DNA of 64,000 nucleotides. It comes from Paenibacillus contaminans (lineage in GTDB: Bacteria; Bacillota; Bacilli; Paenibacillales; NBRC-103111). Each line of letters opens with the position of its first letter. The first letter of the stretch is position 1. The position numbers and the translations under genes are program-made. Below the pieces are notes generated by a model. The model was given only the letters and a program-made list of their open reading frames with translations, did not search any database and was not told where the DNA came from. The DNA lies in contig NZ_QMFB01000024.1 in the NCBI RefSeq assembly GCF_003285015.1, positions 10,294 to 74,293 of the forward strand, given 5' to 3'. Below, piece by piece: positions 1 to 9,076 of this stretch.

Positions 1-15
1 TACAACTTCATGAAT

Positions 16-92
16 GTGCCCTTAGCTCAGCTGGATAGAGCGTTTGACTACGAATCAAAAGGTCGGGAGTTCGAATCTCTCAGGGCACGCCA
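16..92 (+). tRNA. tRNA-Arg (anticodon ACG)
   Basis: A full cloverleaf is visible: acceptor stem GTGCCCT pairs with AGGGCAC, the anticodon stem TTTGA/TCAAA encloses loop CTACGAA with anticodon ACG, and the T loop is TTCGAAT. CCA is encoded at the 3' end. It is the first of three closely spaced tRNAs probably co-transcribed from a promoter left of the window. Confidence 0.96.
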
Positions 93-101
93 TTCATACT
101 T

Positions 102-178
102 CGGGACGTAGCTCAGCTTGGTAGAGCACCTGGTTTGGGACCAGGGGGTCGCATGTTCAAATCGTGTCGTCCCGACCA
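102..178 (+). tRNA. tRNA-Pro (anticodon TGG)
   Basis: Acceptor stem CGGGACG pairs with CGTCCCG. The anticodon stem CCTGG/CCAGG encloses loop TTTGGGA with anticodon TGG. CCA is genomically encoded. Nine bases separate it from the upstream tRNA-Arg. Confidence 0.96.
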
Positions 179-225
179 TTAAGTTTTCAAATCGGCAGAA
201 GCTTCAGCTTTTGCAGATGATATTT

Positions 226-299
226 GCGGGTGTAGTTCAATGGTAGAACTCCAGCCTTCCAAGCTGGTAGCGTGGGTTCGATTCCCATCACCCGCTCCA
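226..299 (+). tRNA. tRNA-Gly (anticodon TCC)
   Basis: Acceptor stem GCGGGTG pairs with CACCCGC. The anticodon stem CCAGC/GCTGG encloses loop CTTCCAA with anticodon TCC. The T loop is TTCGATT and CCA is encoded. It is the last tRNA of the cluster and is followed by a terminator. Confidence 0.96.
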
Positions 300-315
300 T
301 AATTTTAAAACTATG

Positions 316-341
316 AAGCCTTAGCATATAAGGCTTTTTTT
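316..341 (+). terminator. Terminator of the tRNA cluster
   Basis: Stem AAGCCTTA / TAAGGCTT with a 5-nt loop is followed by a T7 run, the form of an intrinsic terminator directly after the last tRNA. Confidence 0.85.
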
Positions 342-405
342 GTTGTTTCAGGGCTGTGTGCGGGAGCGAGAAGGCGGTTGGAACAAATGTTCATACTTTC
401 TTCAC

Positions 406-434
406 TTGAGAATGATTATTATTATTGATATTGA
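406..434 (+). promoter_or_regulatory. Fur box within a probable haem-operon promoter
   Basis: Positions 408-426 match the classical Fur box GATAATGATTATCATTATC at 16 of 19 bases. A possible promoter, TTGAGA (406-411), 17-nt spacer, TATTGA (429-434), would place the box between -35 and -10. The -10 is weak, so the promoter is tentative. The site precedes the NEAT/IsdE haem-uptake genes, so iron repression is the natural reading. Confidence 0.75.
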
Positions 435-524
435 TTTAAAACCAATGGTATTCTGAAAGAAGTCAGGTCATTTACCAAAATTTGCGCTGTGTACGTTGTA
501 CATAAAGAAAGAGGTGGGGGAACG

Positions 525-584
525 ATGGACATGCCGCTGGATGACAGCGGTGCCGACGAGCGTGTAAGGAGGACTGTTGGATAA
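525..584 (+). CDS. Possible 19-residue leader peptide
   Basis: An ATG preceded by GAGGTGGGG opens a 19-codon frame ending in TAA that overlaps the ATG of the next gene as TAATG. The frame contains that gene's own AGGAGG. Translational coupling is possible, but the peptide resembles nothing I recognise, and a chance frame is equally plausible. Confidence 0.25.
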   Translation: MDMPLDDSGADERVRRTVG

Positions 585-1555
585 TGCCAAAAGATACGAT
601 CACGGCATGGGGATTGTCGGCGGTGATGGTGATCGCATTATTTTTTCTCGCCGGAAATAACGAAGCTGCGGCAGCCAAACTGGCGGACGGCACGTACGAG
701 GTAGAATACACGGTAAAAAAACCGGACGATGAATCCGTATCCATCTCCAATGATTATTTTGAGAAACCGGCCCGTGTAGAAGTGCGAAACGGCGAAGCGG
801 TTGTGTATTTTCAGACGAATCACAACAAATGGATAACGTCGCTCAAGTATCCGGCGGGACCCGACGGCGTTCAATTGCAAGCTGTGGATGCCAATGAGGC
901 CGAGGATACGAAAGTATTCCGGCTTCCGCATAAGGATCTGCTTGTGCCGGCTGCACTCGCTGTTCATGTGAAAATTGACGAGCTGGACTACGATCATGCC
1001 TATACCGTTCGGCTGGTGTTTAAGACGGATCAGCTGCTCGACGAGTCTGCACCGGTAGCGGAGGGAAAGAGCCTACCCGATGAACCCGTAGCCGGCGCAG
1101 GCGGGGAAGCCAAAGCAAGCGATTCGGTGAAAGAAGATACGCGGAACGAGCCGGGTAAAGCCGAGCCGAAGCAACAGGAGCTCCCGGCAGTCGAGCCGAA
1201 GCGACAGGAGTCCCCGGCTGTTGAACCGAAGCAGCAGGAGCTCTCGGCATCCGAGCCGAAACAGCAGGAACAAGAGTCATCCGGGCCGGAAAAAGGCGCA
1301 GAACCGGAACGCTCCGCAGAGAACGCCGCTCCTGCGGCATCGGGCGGTGGCGCGGTGGCGACGGGCGTCTCGGATTCGGCGGAGAGCGGGAGCGTTCGGC
1401 AAGAGGCCGATCAGGAGCCGTCCGACAATTCTGAGGATGTTGCGTCAGGGAGCAGCACATGGCTGGTGATTATGCCGGTTGTCTTAGCGGGATGCGCTTT
1501 GGGCATCGTATTTGCCTACCGGCATAAAAGGAGAAAGCGGCAAGCGCATTCCTAG
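584..1555 (+). CDS. isdC: Membrane-anchored NEAT haem-binding protein (IsdC-like)
   Basis: This cell-envelope protein takes haem from outer carriers and passes it toward the membrane importer. A signal peptide covers about residues 1-31. One NEAT domain lies at about 33-147 with both haem-site signatures: the Ser-to-Tyr helix (S51 to Y58) and the Y-x3-Y pair on the last strands (Y136, Y140; the first usually ligates haem iron). A Pro/Glu/Gln-rich linker at 155-285 carries four degenerate copies of EPKQQE, and a membrane helix at 292-312 is followed by a basic tail. No LPxTG or NPxTG sortase motif is visible, so anchoring seems to be by the helix, unlike staphylococcal IsdC. The start has a clear AAGGAGG. 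It is the first clear gene of the operon after the Fur box. The symbol follows function, not proven orthology. Confidence 0.82.
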   Translation: MPKDTITAWGLSAVMVIALFFLAGNNEAAAAKLADGTYEVEYTVKKPDDESVSISNDYFEKPARVEVRNGEAVVYFQTNHNKWITSLKYPAGPDGVQLQAVDANEAEDTKVFRLPHKDLLVPAALAVHVKIDELDYDHAYTVRLVFKTDQLLDESAPVAEGKSLPDEPVAGAGGEAKASDSVKEDTRNEPGKAEPKQQELPAVEPKRQESPAVEPKQQELSASEPKQQEQESSGPEKGAEPERSAENAAPAASGGGAVATGVSDSAESGSVRQEADQEPSDNSEDVASGSSTWLVIMPVVLAGCALGIVFAYRHKRRKRQAHS

Positions 1556-1610
1556 TATGAGCAATAATCAGCATAACAGTAGAAATTTCGCACAAAGGAG
1601 CTTGAACACA

Positions 1611-3020
1611 TTGAGAGCAAAATGGACGAATCTTATTTCTTTATTGACTGCACTGTTATTGATCTTTTCGGCAGTACCGGCATTCGCCGCGGAAAGCGAA
1701 GGGCAACCGGAGCGCGCGTATCAAGTTGATTTCAAAGTATTAAAAGACGGTACCGACGAAGTTTCGGCGGCCGATCAGTATGTGCAGAAGCCGGCGAAGG
1801 TGACCGTGGAAGACGGGGTTGGCTATGCCGAGCTGACGCTGCTGAAAAGCGGCTGGATTGCCAAGTTTGAAGTCGAACAGGATGGAACCTTGCAAGCGGC
1901 TTCGGTCACAGGGCAAGACGAGGCTGCTGATACGCGGACGGTTAAGTTCCGGGTGGGCAATATCCGCGAGAAGACCAATGCCCGGTTCGTTGTAGAAGTG
2001 CCGGCGATGAATTACAAGGGCGAATATAACGTTCAACTGTCGTTCGACACGACCGGCATGCCGGGAGGGTCAAAGCCTGCGGAAGAAGCCGAAGCAACGG
2101 ACGGTTCTAACGAAGTGCAGCTTTCCGTCCTGAAAGACGGAACGGACGAGCCTTCGAGCCTGGGCAACTATGCTAGCAAAACCGGAAAGCTTTACGAGCG
2201 TGATGGCGCGTATTTCTTGACCTTCACATTGTTCAGCAGCTCCATGATTACTGCGTTTCAGTATGAAAACGGCGAAAAATTTGTCGATTCGGTCGTTCTG
2301 AGCGAAGACAAGGATGCCGACAGCCGCACGGTGGGGATCGTCGTCACTGATGTGACCAAGAAGCAAAATATCGCGCTGGAAGTTAACGCGGGGCCGCGAG
2401 GCGTCATGAAACATAAAGCGCAAATTGTTTTGAGCGCCGCATCGGGATCATCGGAAGGCAGCGGAGAAGCTGCACAGCCGACTTTCCGCGACATTCAGGA
2501 GCATTGGGCAAAAACAGCCATTGAAGAAGCGGTTAAACACGGTATCGTGCAAGGTTACGAAGATCATACCTTTAAACCGGATAACCAAATAACGAGAGCG
2601 CAGGCTGCTGTTATTTTTGCAAATGCGTTGAAGCTGAATCAGGCAGTGGAAATTCCGAATGCTTCGGATGAAGCGGACATTCCCGGCTATGCCGCGGCTG
2701 CCGTCAAGCAAGTTCGCGCGGCAGGATTGATGAGCGGTTATGACGATGGGGCATTCCGTCCGAATGCCAGCCTCAATAGAGCGGAACTGGCCGTTATTAT
2801 TGCCAAAGCGAAGGGGCTTAAGGTAACGGATGGCGCTGTGCCGTCCTTCAGCGATGCCGGCAGCATCCCGGTATGGGCGCAGCCTTCGGTAGCTGCCGCT
2901 GTGGAAGCCGGGTTGATCTCCGGCCGCAGCGAGCATACATTCGCTCCGGCGGACATTGCGACGCGCGCAGAAATCGTAACACTGGTTATTAAATTGTTGG
3001 CGAGCTCCGCAGCGAAGTAA
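1611..3020 (+). CDS. S-layer-anchored protein with two NEAT domains and three SLH domains
   Basis: This secreted haem/haemoprotein-binding protein is tethered to the cell wall by SLH domains. I start at TTG 1611 because AAAGGAG lies 10 nt upstream and the result begins with a compact signal peptide (residues 1-27); an ATG at 1557 has no ribosome site. The product is 469 residues. NEAT1 (about 36-146) keeps the haem-site tyrosines Y135 and Y139. NEAT2 (about 168-276) has Met and Ala at the equivalent places (M266, A270) and probably does not ligate haem in the standard way. SLH domains occupy about 291-341, 356-403 and 412-463. It would collect haem outside and hand it to the membrane-anchored NEAT protein. 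Pairing of NEAT with SLH is known in Bacillus and Paenibacillus surface haem carriers. Confidence 0.88.
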   Translation: MRAKWTNLISLLTALLLIFSAVPAFAAESEGQPERAYQVDFKVLKDGTDEVSAADQYVQKPAKVTVEDGVGYAELTLLKSGWIAKFEVEQDGTLQAASVTGQDEAADTRTVKFRVGNIREKTNARFVVEVPAMNYKGEYNVQLSFDTTGMPGGSKPAEEAEATDGSNEVQLSVLKDGTDEPSSLGNYASKTGKLYERDGAYFLTFTLFSSSMITAFQYENGEKFVDSVVLSEDKDADSRTVGIVVTDVTKKQNIALEVNAGPRGVMKHKAQIVLSAASGSSEGSGEAAQPTFRDIQEHWAKTAIEEAVKHGIVQGYEDHTFKPDNQITRAQAAVIFANALKLNQAVEIPNASDEADIPGYAAAAVKQVRAAGLMSGYDDGAFRPNASLNRAELAVIIAKAKGLKVTDGAVPSFSDAGSIPVWAQPSVAAAVEAGLISGRSEHTFAPADIATRAEIVTLVIKLLASSAAK

Positions 3021-3059
3021 AGAAAATAGGCAAAGTCCACAATAGTTTTACGGTTAATG

Positions 3060-3087
3060 GGGATGTCAGGACACTGGCATCCCTTTT
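3060..3087 (+). terminator. Intra-operon hairpin (partial terminator)
   Basis: GGGATGTCAG and CTGGCATCCC form a stem with one bulge and are followed by only four T residues. It lies between the surface NEAT gene and the transporter genes. Partial termination would give more surface receptor than transporter mRNA; that is inference. Confidence 0.6.
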
Positions 3088-3127
3088 GGCCAGAGGGGTG
3101 ATTACGATACAGAGGAATTATCGATTA

Positions 3128-4084
3128 ATGGCTCGGAACGGGTTGCTGGCAATATGCTTGTTCTTCGTGGGCGCACTGTTGCCGGGCTGCATGACCGCTC
3201 CCGATCCTGCAGCCGCGACGACCGCATCGCCCGGCAATGCGGAATCAGCCGCTCTGGCTGCGAGTCCCGGTCCTAAGACGCAGGAGCAGGCGGCGAAAGC
3301 GGATGTCCAGACCTCCCCCCGTATTGTTTCCACAACGGTGGCGATTACGGAGATTCTGGACCTTCTGGAAGTCGATGTGGTAGGCGTGCCAACCAGCAGC
3401 AAGAAGCTTCCGGCCCGTTATGACGGGGCGAAGAAGATTGGAAGCCCGATGAGCCCCGATATGGAATTGGTGCGTATGCTGAAACCGGACGAGGTGTTGT
3501 CGGTCACGACGCTGAAATATGATCTGGGCCCAAAGTATGAAAGCGCTGGCGTTAAGGCTGATTTTCTCGATTTAACGAGTCTGGAGAGTATGAATGCGAC
3601 GATCCTTAAGCTTGGACAGCGGTATGGGCGTGAGGAGCAGGCGGAGCGGGTTGCGCGGCAGTATCGGGAGAAGATGGGGGAAGTACAGGCGGCGATAGCC
3701 GGCAAGCCGGCGCCGAGCGTGCTTATTCTGATGGGCATCCCCGGCAGTTATCTGGTTGCAACGGAACATTCGTATATCGGAGATTTGGTGAAAAGCCTGG
3801 GAGGCGTTAATGTCGTTCAGGGCGAACAGGTGGAATATGTCGCATCGAACACGGAGCATCTGCAGCAGGCGAATCCGGATATCATATTGCGTGCTGCCCA
3901 CGGCTTGCCCGATGAGGTGGTCAAGATGTTCGACAAGGAGTTTCGGACGAATAGTATATGGAAGCATTTTAATGCCGTGAAGACGGGACGCGTTTACGAT
4001 CTGGAAGAATCGCGGTTCGGGATGATAGGCAATATGGCCGTGAGCGATGCTTTGGACGATTTGATCAGGATGTTGTACGAATGA
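3128..4084 (+). CDS. isdE: Haem ABC transporter substrate-binding lipoprotein
   Basis: This membrane-tethered lipoprotein delivers haem to the permease. ATG 3128 is chosen because AGAGGAA lies 10 nt upstream and it yields a short lipoprotein signal ending in LLPGC (C21); an upstream in-frame TTG or GTG would lengthen it by up to 14 residues. The type III binding-protein fold follows, with the IsdE-type stretch GVPTSSKKLP. The two haem ligands known in IsdE have counterparts here: M108 in SPMSPD and H258 in AAHGLPDEV. Its stop overlaps the permease ATG as ATGA, indicating coupled translation. Length is 318 residues. Confidence 0.9.
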   Translation: MARNGLLAICLFFVGALLPGCMTAPDPAAATTASPGNAESAALAASPGPKTQEQAAKADVQTSPRIVSTTVAITEILDLLEVDVVGVPTSSKKLPARYDGAKKIGSPMSPDMELVRMLKPDEVLSVTTLKYDLGPKYESAGVKADFLDLTSLESMNATILKLGQRYGREEQAERVARQYREKMGEVQAAIAGKPAPSVLILMGIPGSYLVATEHSYIGDLVKSLGGVNVVQGEQVEYVASNTEHLQQANPDIILRAAHGLPDEVVKMFDKEFRTNSIWKHFNAVKTGRVYDLEESRFGMIGNMAVSDALDDLIRMLYE

Positions 4085-5076
4085 ACAGGAGATCGATAAA
4101 GCTTGTTGCCATGTTTGCCGGTTTGCTGACGGCTCTGATTGCCGTGTTTCTGTATGCGGCGATCACCGGGAGCATCCGGATTACCGCCCCGGAATTGATC
4201 GCAGGCTTATTGAGCGGAACGGATGAGCGCGTGGATGTTATTCGCGATTTGCGTTTCCCGAGAATCTTCGTGTCGATGCTGGCCGGTGCGACGTTAGCCG
4301 TATCCGGGGCATTGCTGCAGGCTGTGATGCGCAACCCGCTGGCGGACGCGGGGATCATCGGTATTTCTGCCGGCGCCGGCGTGTTTACAATGGTTTTGGC
4401 CGGTCTGTTTCCGATGCTGTTTTTCTGGACGCCGCTGTTTGCCTTTATCGGAGGAGCCGTCGCGTGCCTGCTCGTTTACACATTTGCGTGGCAGGGCGGG
4501 TTAAGTCCGCTGCGGATGGTGCTGGTCGGCATTGCCGTTCATATGATCTTTACAGGCATCGGGCAACTGGTTCCGGCTTTTGTGCGCTCTTCCATCGGCC
4601 AAGCGAATCTGATCAGCGCATCAACGTTTTCATTGACGACCTGGGGAGACGTGCGCTTGCTGCTTATTTACGGAACGATCGGGCTTATTCTGGCCTATGT
4701 CCTGTTCCCCTGGTGCGATATGCTGCTGCTTCAGGACAAAACCGCACAAAACCTCGGCTTGCATGTCGTCCGGGCACGTGTTGCCCTTTCGGCGGTAGCG
4801 GTGCTGCTGGCCAGTTCGGCCGCTGCTGTCGGCGGATTTCTTTTTTTCGTCGGTTTGCTTGTGCCGGCGATCGCCCGGATTTGCGTCGGCTCCGAACATC
4901 GCGTATCGCTTCCCTTCTCCGCGCTCGCCGGCGCCTTGCTGGTGCTGGTCGCTGATACATTGGGCAGAATCGTGGCGCAACCGGTCGAAATTCCTGCTTC
5001 GGTCATCATGATGATGATCGGCGGGCCGTTTTTGCTCATCTTGTTGAAGAGGGGAGGGCGGATGTATGGAAATTAA
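4081..5076 (+). CDS. isdF: Haem ABC transporter permease, FecCD family
   Basis: This 331-residue integral membrane protein has a run of hydrophobic helices and FecCD signatures, including the early RFPRIFVSMLAGATLAVSG and ALLQAVMRNPLADAGIIGI-type stretches. It forms the channel for haem supplied by the upstream lipoprotein. It overlaps that gene by 4 nt and the downstream ATPase by 11 nt, so the three are one translational unit. Assignment to haem rather than siderophore transport rests on its operon partners. Confidence 0.9.
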   Translation: MNRRSIKLVAMFAGLLTALIAVFLYAAITGSIRITAPELIAGLLSGTDERVDVIRDLRFPRIFVSMLAGATLAVSGALLQAVMRNPLADAGIIGISAGAGVFTMVLAGLFPMLFFWTPLFAFIGGAVACLLVYTFAWQGGLSPLRMVLVGIAVHMIFTGIGQLVPAFVRSSIGQANLISASTFSLTTWGDVRLLLIYGTIGLILAYVLFPWCDMLLLQDKTAQNLGLHVVRARVALSAVAVLLASSAAAVGGFLFFVGLLVPAIARICVGSEHRVSLPFSALAGALLVLVADTLGRIVAQPVEIPASVIMMMIGGPFLLILLKRGGRMYGN

Positions 5077-5854
5077 CCAGGTCGTCTTCTCTCATGACAA
5101 GCGGAAGGAACATCTGAAGGGCATTCAGGCCGCTCTTCCCGGCGGCAAAATCACGACAATTATCGGACCGAACGGTTGCGGAAAATCGACTTTGCTCGGG
5201 GTCATGTCCGGCCTGCATCATCCGCAATCCGGTAAGGCGGTGATCGACGGCAAGGCGGTCCATCGTTATTCCGCCATGGAGCTGGCCCGCAAGCTGGCGG
5301 TCGTTCATCAGCAGAACAGCGCTCCGGCGGATATAACGGTAGAGCGGCTGGTTGGATACGGGCGCATTCCTCATCGCAGCTGGTTTGGCGGCAATGGCGA
5401 GGAAGACCGGGAAGCGATTCAATGGGCGTTGGCCTGCACCAATCTGACCGGGAAGCGGGATACTTCCGTCGAGAAGCTATCCGGCGGGGAGCGGCAAAGG
5501 GTATGGCTGGCCATGGCGCTGGCGCAAAAAACGCCCATGCTGTTTCTCGATGAGCCGACCACCTTCCTGGATATGTACTATCAATTGGAGATACTGGAGC
5601 TCGTCAGACGGCTCAACCGCGAATACAACCTGACCATTGCGATGGTTTTGCACGATATTAACCAGGCGATTCGCTACAGCGATTACATCATTGCGATGAA
5701 GGACGGAGAGATCGTCGCCCACGGTTTGCCGCATGAGGTCATTACTTCGGAGAGGGTCAGGGAGATTTACGGCGTTCATGTCATTGTGGGTGAAGAGGAA
5801 AATACGGGCATATACATCGTCCCTGTCGGCATCCAAGACTCGATCAGGCGCTAA
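5066..5854 (+). CDS. Haem/iron ABC transporter ATPase
   Basis: This 262-residue cytoplasmic ATPase powers the adjacent permease. Walker A is GPNGCGKST (34-42), the signature LSGGERQR lies near 138, Walker B MLFLDEPTTFLD near 159, and the switch histidine is in VLHDINQA. It is of the FepC/FhuC type. The operon supplies its own ATPase, whereas the staphylococcal Isd system is reported to borrow FhuC. It is the last gene before the terminator at 5899. Confidence 0.92.
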   Translation: MEINQVVFSHDKRKEHLKGIQAALPGGKITTIIGPNGCGKSTLLGVMSGLHHPQSGKAVIDGKAVHRYSAMELARKLAVVHQQNSAPADITVERLVGYGRIPHRSWFGGNGEEDREAIQWALACTNLTGKRDTSVEKLSGGERQRVWLAMALAQKTPMLFLDEPTTFLDMYYQLEILELVRRLNREYNLTIAMVLHDINQAIRYSDYIIAMKDGEIVAHGLPHEVITSERVREIYGVHVIVGEEENTGIYIVPVGIQDSIRR

Positions 5855-5898
5855 CAGGACTAATTATTTTCCTCCGTTTTTCGGACAGTCGGGAGCAG

Positions 5899-5930
5899 CC
5901 CCTCAAGGCTTTAAGCCTTTGAGGGGTTAT
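5899..5930 (+). terminator. Terminator of the haem-uptake operon
   Basis: CCCCTCAAGGC and GCCTTTGAGGGG form a long stem with one mismatch around a short loop, followed by a weakly T-rich stretch. Confidence 0.7.
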
Positions 5931-6165
5931 TGCTGTTTATTTAGAATGCTCGAGTCAGTAAGTCCGCCAGAAAATGGCATCAGACTCCGTTGACAACGTC
6001 TTTGCGGCAAGGAAGTGGTAGATCCGCTGAAAAACTTCCTGCGTTATGCGCTTTCATTTTGGAAAACAACCTTCGCAAAAGCGATAAATATGATAAAATA
6101 ATAAGAATGTGACAAAATGGTTACGTCATCATGATATGGTTTTCCAGATAGGAAGGTAGGTAATT

Positions 6166-8961
6166 ATGTCGGAAGCTAGAAACCCCTTGTCGAATGATTC
6201 GTCAAAGCAACTGCTGCGCCGCGACGTACGCTTTCTCACCAGCATTCTGGGAGAAGTGCTTGTCCATCAGGGCGGTAACGAACTATTGGCTATCGTGGAG
6301 CAAATTAGAGAATTGAGCAAGTCCATGCGAGCGCAATTTACGCATGAGGTATACGATCAATTTAAGAGCACGCTTGACTCTCTTGCTCCCGATAAGCGCA
6401 AGAAGGTTATTCGTGCATTTGCCATTTTCTTTCAGCTTGTCAACATTGCCGAGCAGAATCATCGGATTCGCCGCAAACGCGATTACGAACGATCGGCCGG
6501 AGAGTCGATCCAGCCGGGATCGATTGAAAGCGTCGTGAAGGAACTCAGCCTGCATGGGACGGGCGCCGATGAAGTGGATGACATTTTGAAGCGCATTTCG
6601 CTTGAGCTCGTTATAACGGCACATCCGACGGAAGCAACCCGCCGGGCGGTTCTTGATATTCATCAGCGCATCGCCAAAGAGGCTTTGGAGCTGGACAATC
6701 CGATGCTGACGAACCGGGAGCGGGATCAGCTTCGCGAAACGCTTCTCGGCGAGGTGCTGACCCTGTGGCAGACCGACGAGCTGCGGGAACGCAAGCCGAC
6801 GGTCATCGACGAAGTGAAGAACGGCATGTATTATTTCGATGAGACGCTGTTCGAGGTTCTGCCGGAAGTTTACGGGGAGCTGGAACGCTGTTTGAATAAA
6901 TATTATCCGAATAAATCTTGGCATGTGCCGTCGTTTCTGCGTTTTGGTTCTTGGATCGGCGGGGATCGCGACGGAAATCCTTCCGTTACCTCCCGCATTA
7001 CATGGGAAACGCTCGGCATGCAGCGCTCGCTTGCGCTCCGGAAATATGAAGCCTCGCTTCGCAGCTTGATGGGGCATATGAGCTTCAGCAACAGTATCGC
7101 CGCCGTTTCCGTCGAGCTTGTCGATTCGATAAAACGCGACAGCGAGCGATTGGAGCTAAAGCCGGAAGAGCTTTGGCGCAATGATAGAGAAACGTACCGG
7201 ATTAAGCTTAAATATATGATCGAGAAGCTCCGCAACATCGGGCAATCCCAAGCGGGACATAACGATCCGAAGCGGTACAATAGCTCCGCCGACTTTCTTG
7301 AGGATCTGCATATCATCGATCGCAGTCTGAGAAGCCACTACGCGGACTATATTAGCGACAATTTCGTCCGCAAACTGATTCGTCAAGTCGAGCTGTTCGG
7401 CTTCCATATGGCGGCGCTGGACGTCAGACAGCACAGCAAAGAGCATGAGAATGCGATGACGGAAGTTTTGCAGAAAATGGGCGTCTCGGACAACTACGCC
7501 GCACTTTCCGAAGAAGAAAAAGTGACGCTTCTTACCGGCGTTCTGAATGATCCGCGTCCGATTACATCGCCTTATTTGGAGTATACCGAATCGACGCAGG
7601 AATGTTTGGATGTTTACCGGACAATCCGCAAGGCGCAGGAGGAATTCGGGCGCGACTGCATCAACAGCTACTTGATCAGCATGACTCAAGATTCAAGCGA
7701 TCTGCTTGAGGTTATGGTTTTCAGCAAGGAAGTGGGCTTGTACCGGCGCGAACGCAGCGGGCAAGTGATCTGTACGCTGCAGCCAGTTCCGTTGTTCGAA
7801 ACGATCGACGACCTGCATGCGGCTCCCAATATTATGCGCACCTTGTTCGCGATTCCGGCTTACCGGGACAGCCTCAAGTCTATGGGCGAGCTCCAGGAGA
7901 TCATGCTTGGGTATTCGGACAGCAATAAGGACGGCGGCGTTCTGACTGCAAACTGGGAGCTGCGCGTAGCGTTGAAGAGCATTACGGAAGCGGCGAACGA
8001 ATTCGGCGTGAAGCTGAAGTTTTTCCACGGCCGGGGCGGCGCTCTCGGACGCGGCGGCATGCCGCTCAACCGGAGCATACTGGCGCAGCCGGCGGATACG
8101 GTCGGAGGCGGCATCAAGATTACCGAGCAGGGCGAGGTGCTCTCGCAGCGTTATGCGATCAAAGGCATAGCGTACCGGAGTCTGGAGCAGGCGACATGGG
8201 CGCTTATTACGGCCGCCGTCATGGCGAAGAAGCCGCAGAACGACGTTTCCGAAGAGAAATGGGAGGAAATTATGCTCGGCATTTCCGAGCAGGCCCAGAA
8301 CAAGTATCAGGATCTTATTTTCCGCGATCCGGATTTTTACGGATTTTTCAAAGAAACGACGCCGCTGCCGGAAATCGGCGAGCTGAACATCGGTTCTCGT
8401 CCTTCCAAGCGCAAAAACGGCGACCGCTTCGAAGATTTGCGCGCTATCCCTTGGGTATTCGCATGGACGCAGACCCGCTACTTGCTGCCTGCCTGGTATG
8501 CGGCCGGAACGGGCTTGCAAAGCTTTTTGCAGGATAATCCGGACAATATGAAGCAGCTCCAGCTTATGTACGCCAAGTGGCCGTTCTTCCGCTCCACGAT
8601 CGACAATCTGCAGATGGCGCTGGCCAAGGCGGATTTGACGATTGCGAACGAGTATGGCAGCATGGTCAAGGATCAGGACGTCGCTGTTCGTATTTTTACG
8701 CTTATCAAGGAAGAATATGAGCTGACCTCACGGCTGATTCTGGAGATTACAGGGCAGGACGGCATTTTGGAAAATGTTCCGATTTTGCAGGAATCGATTC
8801 GTCTGCGGAATCCGTATGTCGACCCGCTGAGCTACATGCAAGTGGGTCTCCTGACGGAGCTGCGCGAGCTTCGCGGGCGCGGAGAAGACGACAACGGCTT
8901 GCTTAAAGAAGTGCTGCTGACCATTAACGGCATTGCGGCAGGCTTGCGGAATACGGGCTGA
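6166..8961 (+). CDS. ppc: Phosphoenolpyruvate carboxylase
   Basis: It catalyses PEP plus bicarbonate to oxaloacetate plus phosphate, refilling the citrate cycle. At 931 residues it has the usual bacterial length. The catalytic His lies in VITAHPTEATRR (near 150), the glycine-rich loop FHGRGGALGRGG near 620 and GSRPSKRK near 743; the C terminus ends RNTG as in the family. The ribosome site is AGGAAGG about 11 nt before the ATG. It stands alone: the haem-operon terminator precedes it and the sigW leader follows. The 235 nt before it are AT-rich without a promoter I can fix. Confidence 0.97.
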   Translation: MSEARNPLSNDSSKQLLRRDVRFLTSILGEVLVHQGGNELLAIVEQIRELSKSMRAQFTHEVYDQFKSTLDSLAPDKRKKVIRAFAIFFQLVNIAEQNHRIRRKRDYERSAGESIQPGSIESVVKELSLHGTGADEVDDILKRISLELVITAHPTEATRRAVLDIHQRIAKEALELDNPMLTNRERDQLRETLLGEVLTLWQTDELRERKPTVIDEVKNGMYYFDETLFEVLPEVYGELERCLNKYYPNKSWHVPSFLRFGSWIGGDRDGNPSVTSRITWETLGMQRSLALRKYEASLRSLMGHMSFSNSIAAVSVELVDSIKRDSERLELKPEELWRNDRETYRIKLKYMIEKLRNIGQSQAGHNDPKRYNSSADFLEDLHIIDRSLRSHYADYISDNFVRKLIRQVELFGFHMAALDVRQHSKEHENAMTEVLQKMGVSDNYAALSEEEKVTLLTGVLNDPRPITSPYLEYTESTQECLDVYRTIRKAQEEFGRDCINSYLISMTQDSSDLLEVMVFSKEVGLYRRERSGQVICTLQPVPLFETIDDLHAAPNIMRTLFAIPAYRDSLKSMGELQEIMLGYSDSNKDGGVLTANWELRVALKSITEAANEFGVKLKFFHGRGGALGRGGMPLNRSILAQPADTVGGGIKITEQGEVLSQRYAIKGIAYRSLEQATWALITAAVMAKKPQNDVSEEKWEEIMLGISEQAQNKYQDLIFRDPDFYGFFKETTPLPEIGELNIGSRPSKRKNGDRFEDLRAIPWVFAWTQTRYLLPAWYAAGTGLQSFLQDNPDNMKQLQLMYAKWPFFRSTIDNLQMALAKADLTIANEYGSMVKDQDVAVRIFTLIKEEYELTSRLILEITGQDGILENVPILQESIRLRNPYVDPLSYMQVGLLTELRELRGRGEDDNGLLKEVLLTINGIAAGLRNTG

Positions 8962-9002
8962 TCGACCTAGTCCGGATTGGATAAAAGATAAATTTTAATA
9001 GT

Positions 9003-9030
9003 TGAAACGTGGCGACAGCCGCTTCGTATT
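9003..9030 (+). promoter_or_regulatory. Sigma-W type ECF promoter
   Basis: TGAAAC (9003-9008), exactly 16 nt, then CGTATT (9025-9030) matches the Bacillus sigma-W consensus TGAAAC-N16-CGTA. It lies about 310 nt before sigW, so sigW is probably autoregulated as in B. subtilis, with an unusually long leader. Confidence 0.75.
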
Positions 9031-9076
9031 AGTATTTTAACGGAACGGTTGACGGCGCAATTTGATCGAACGAACA

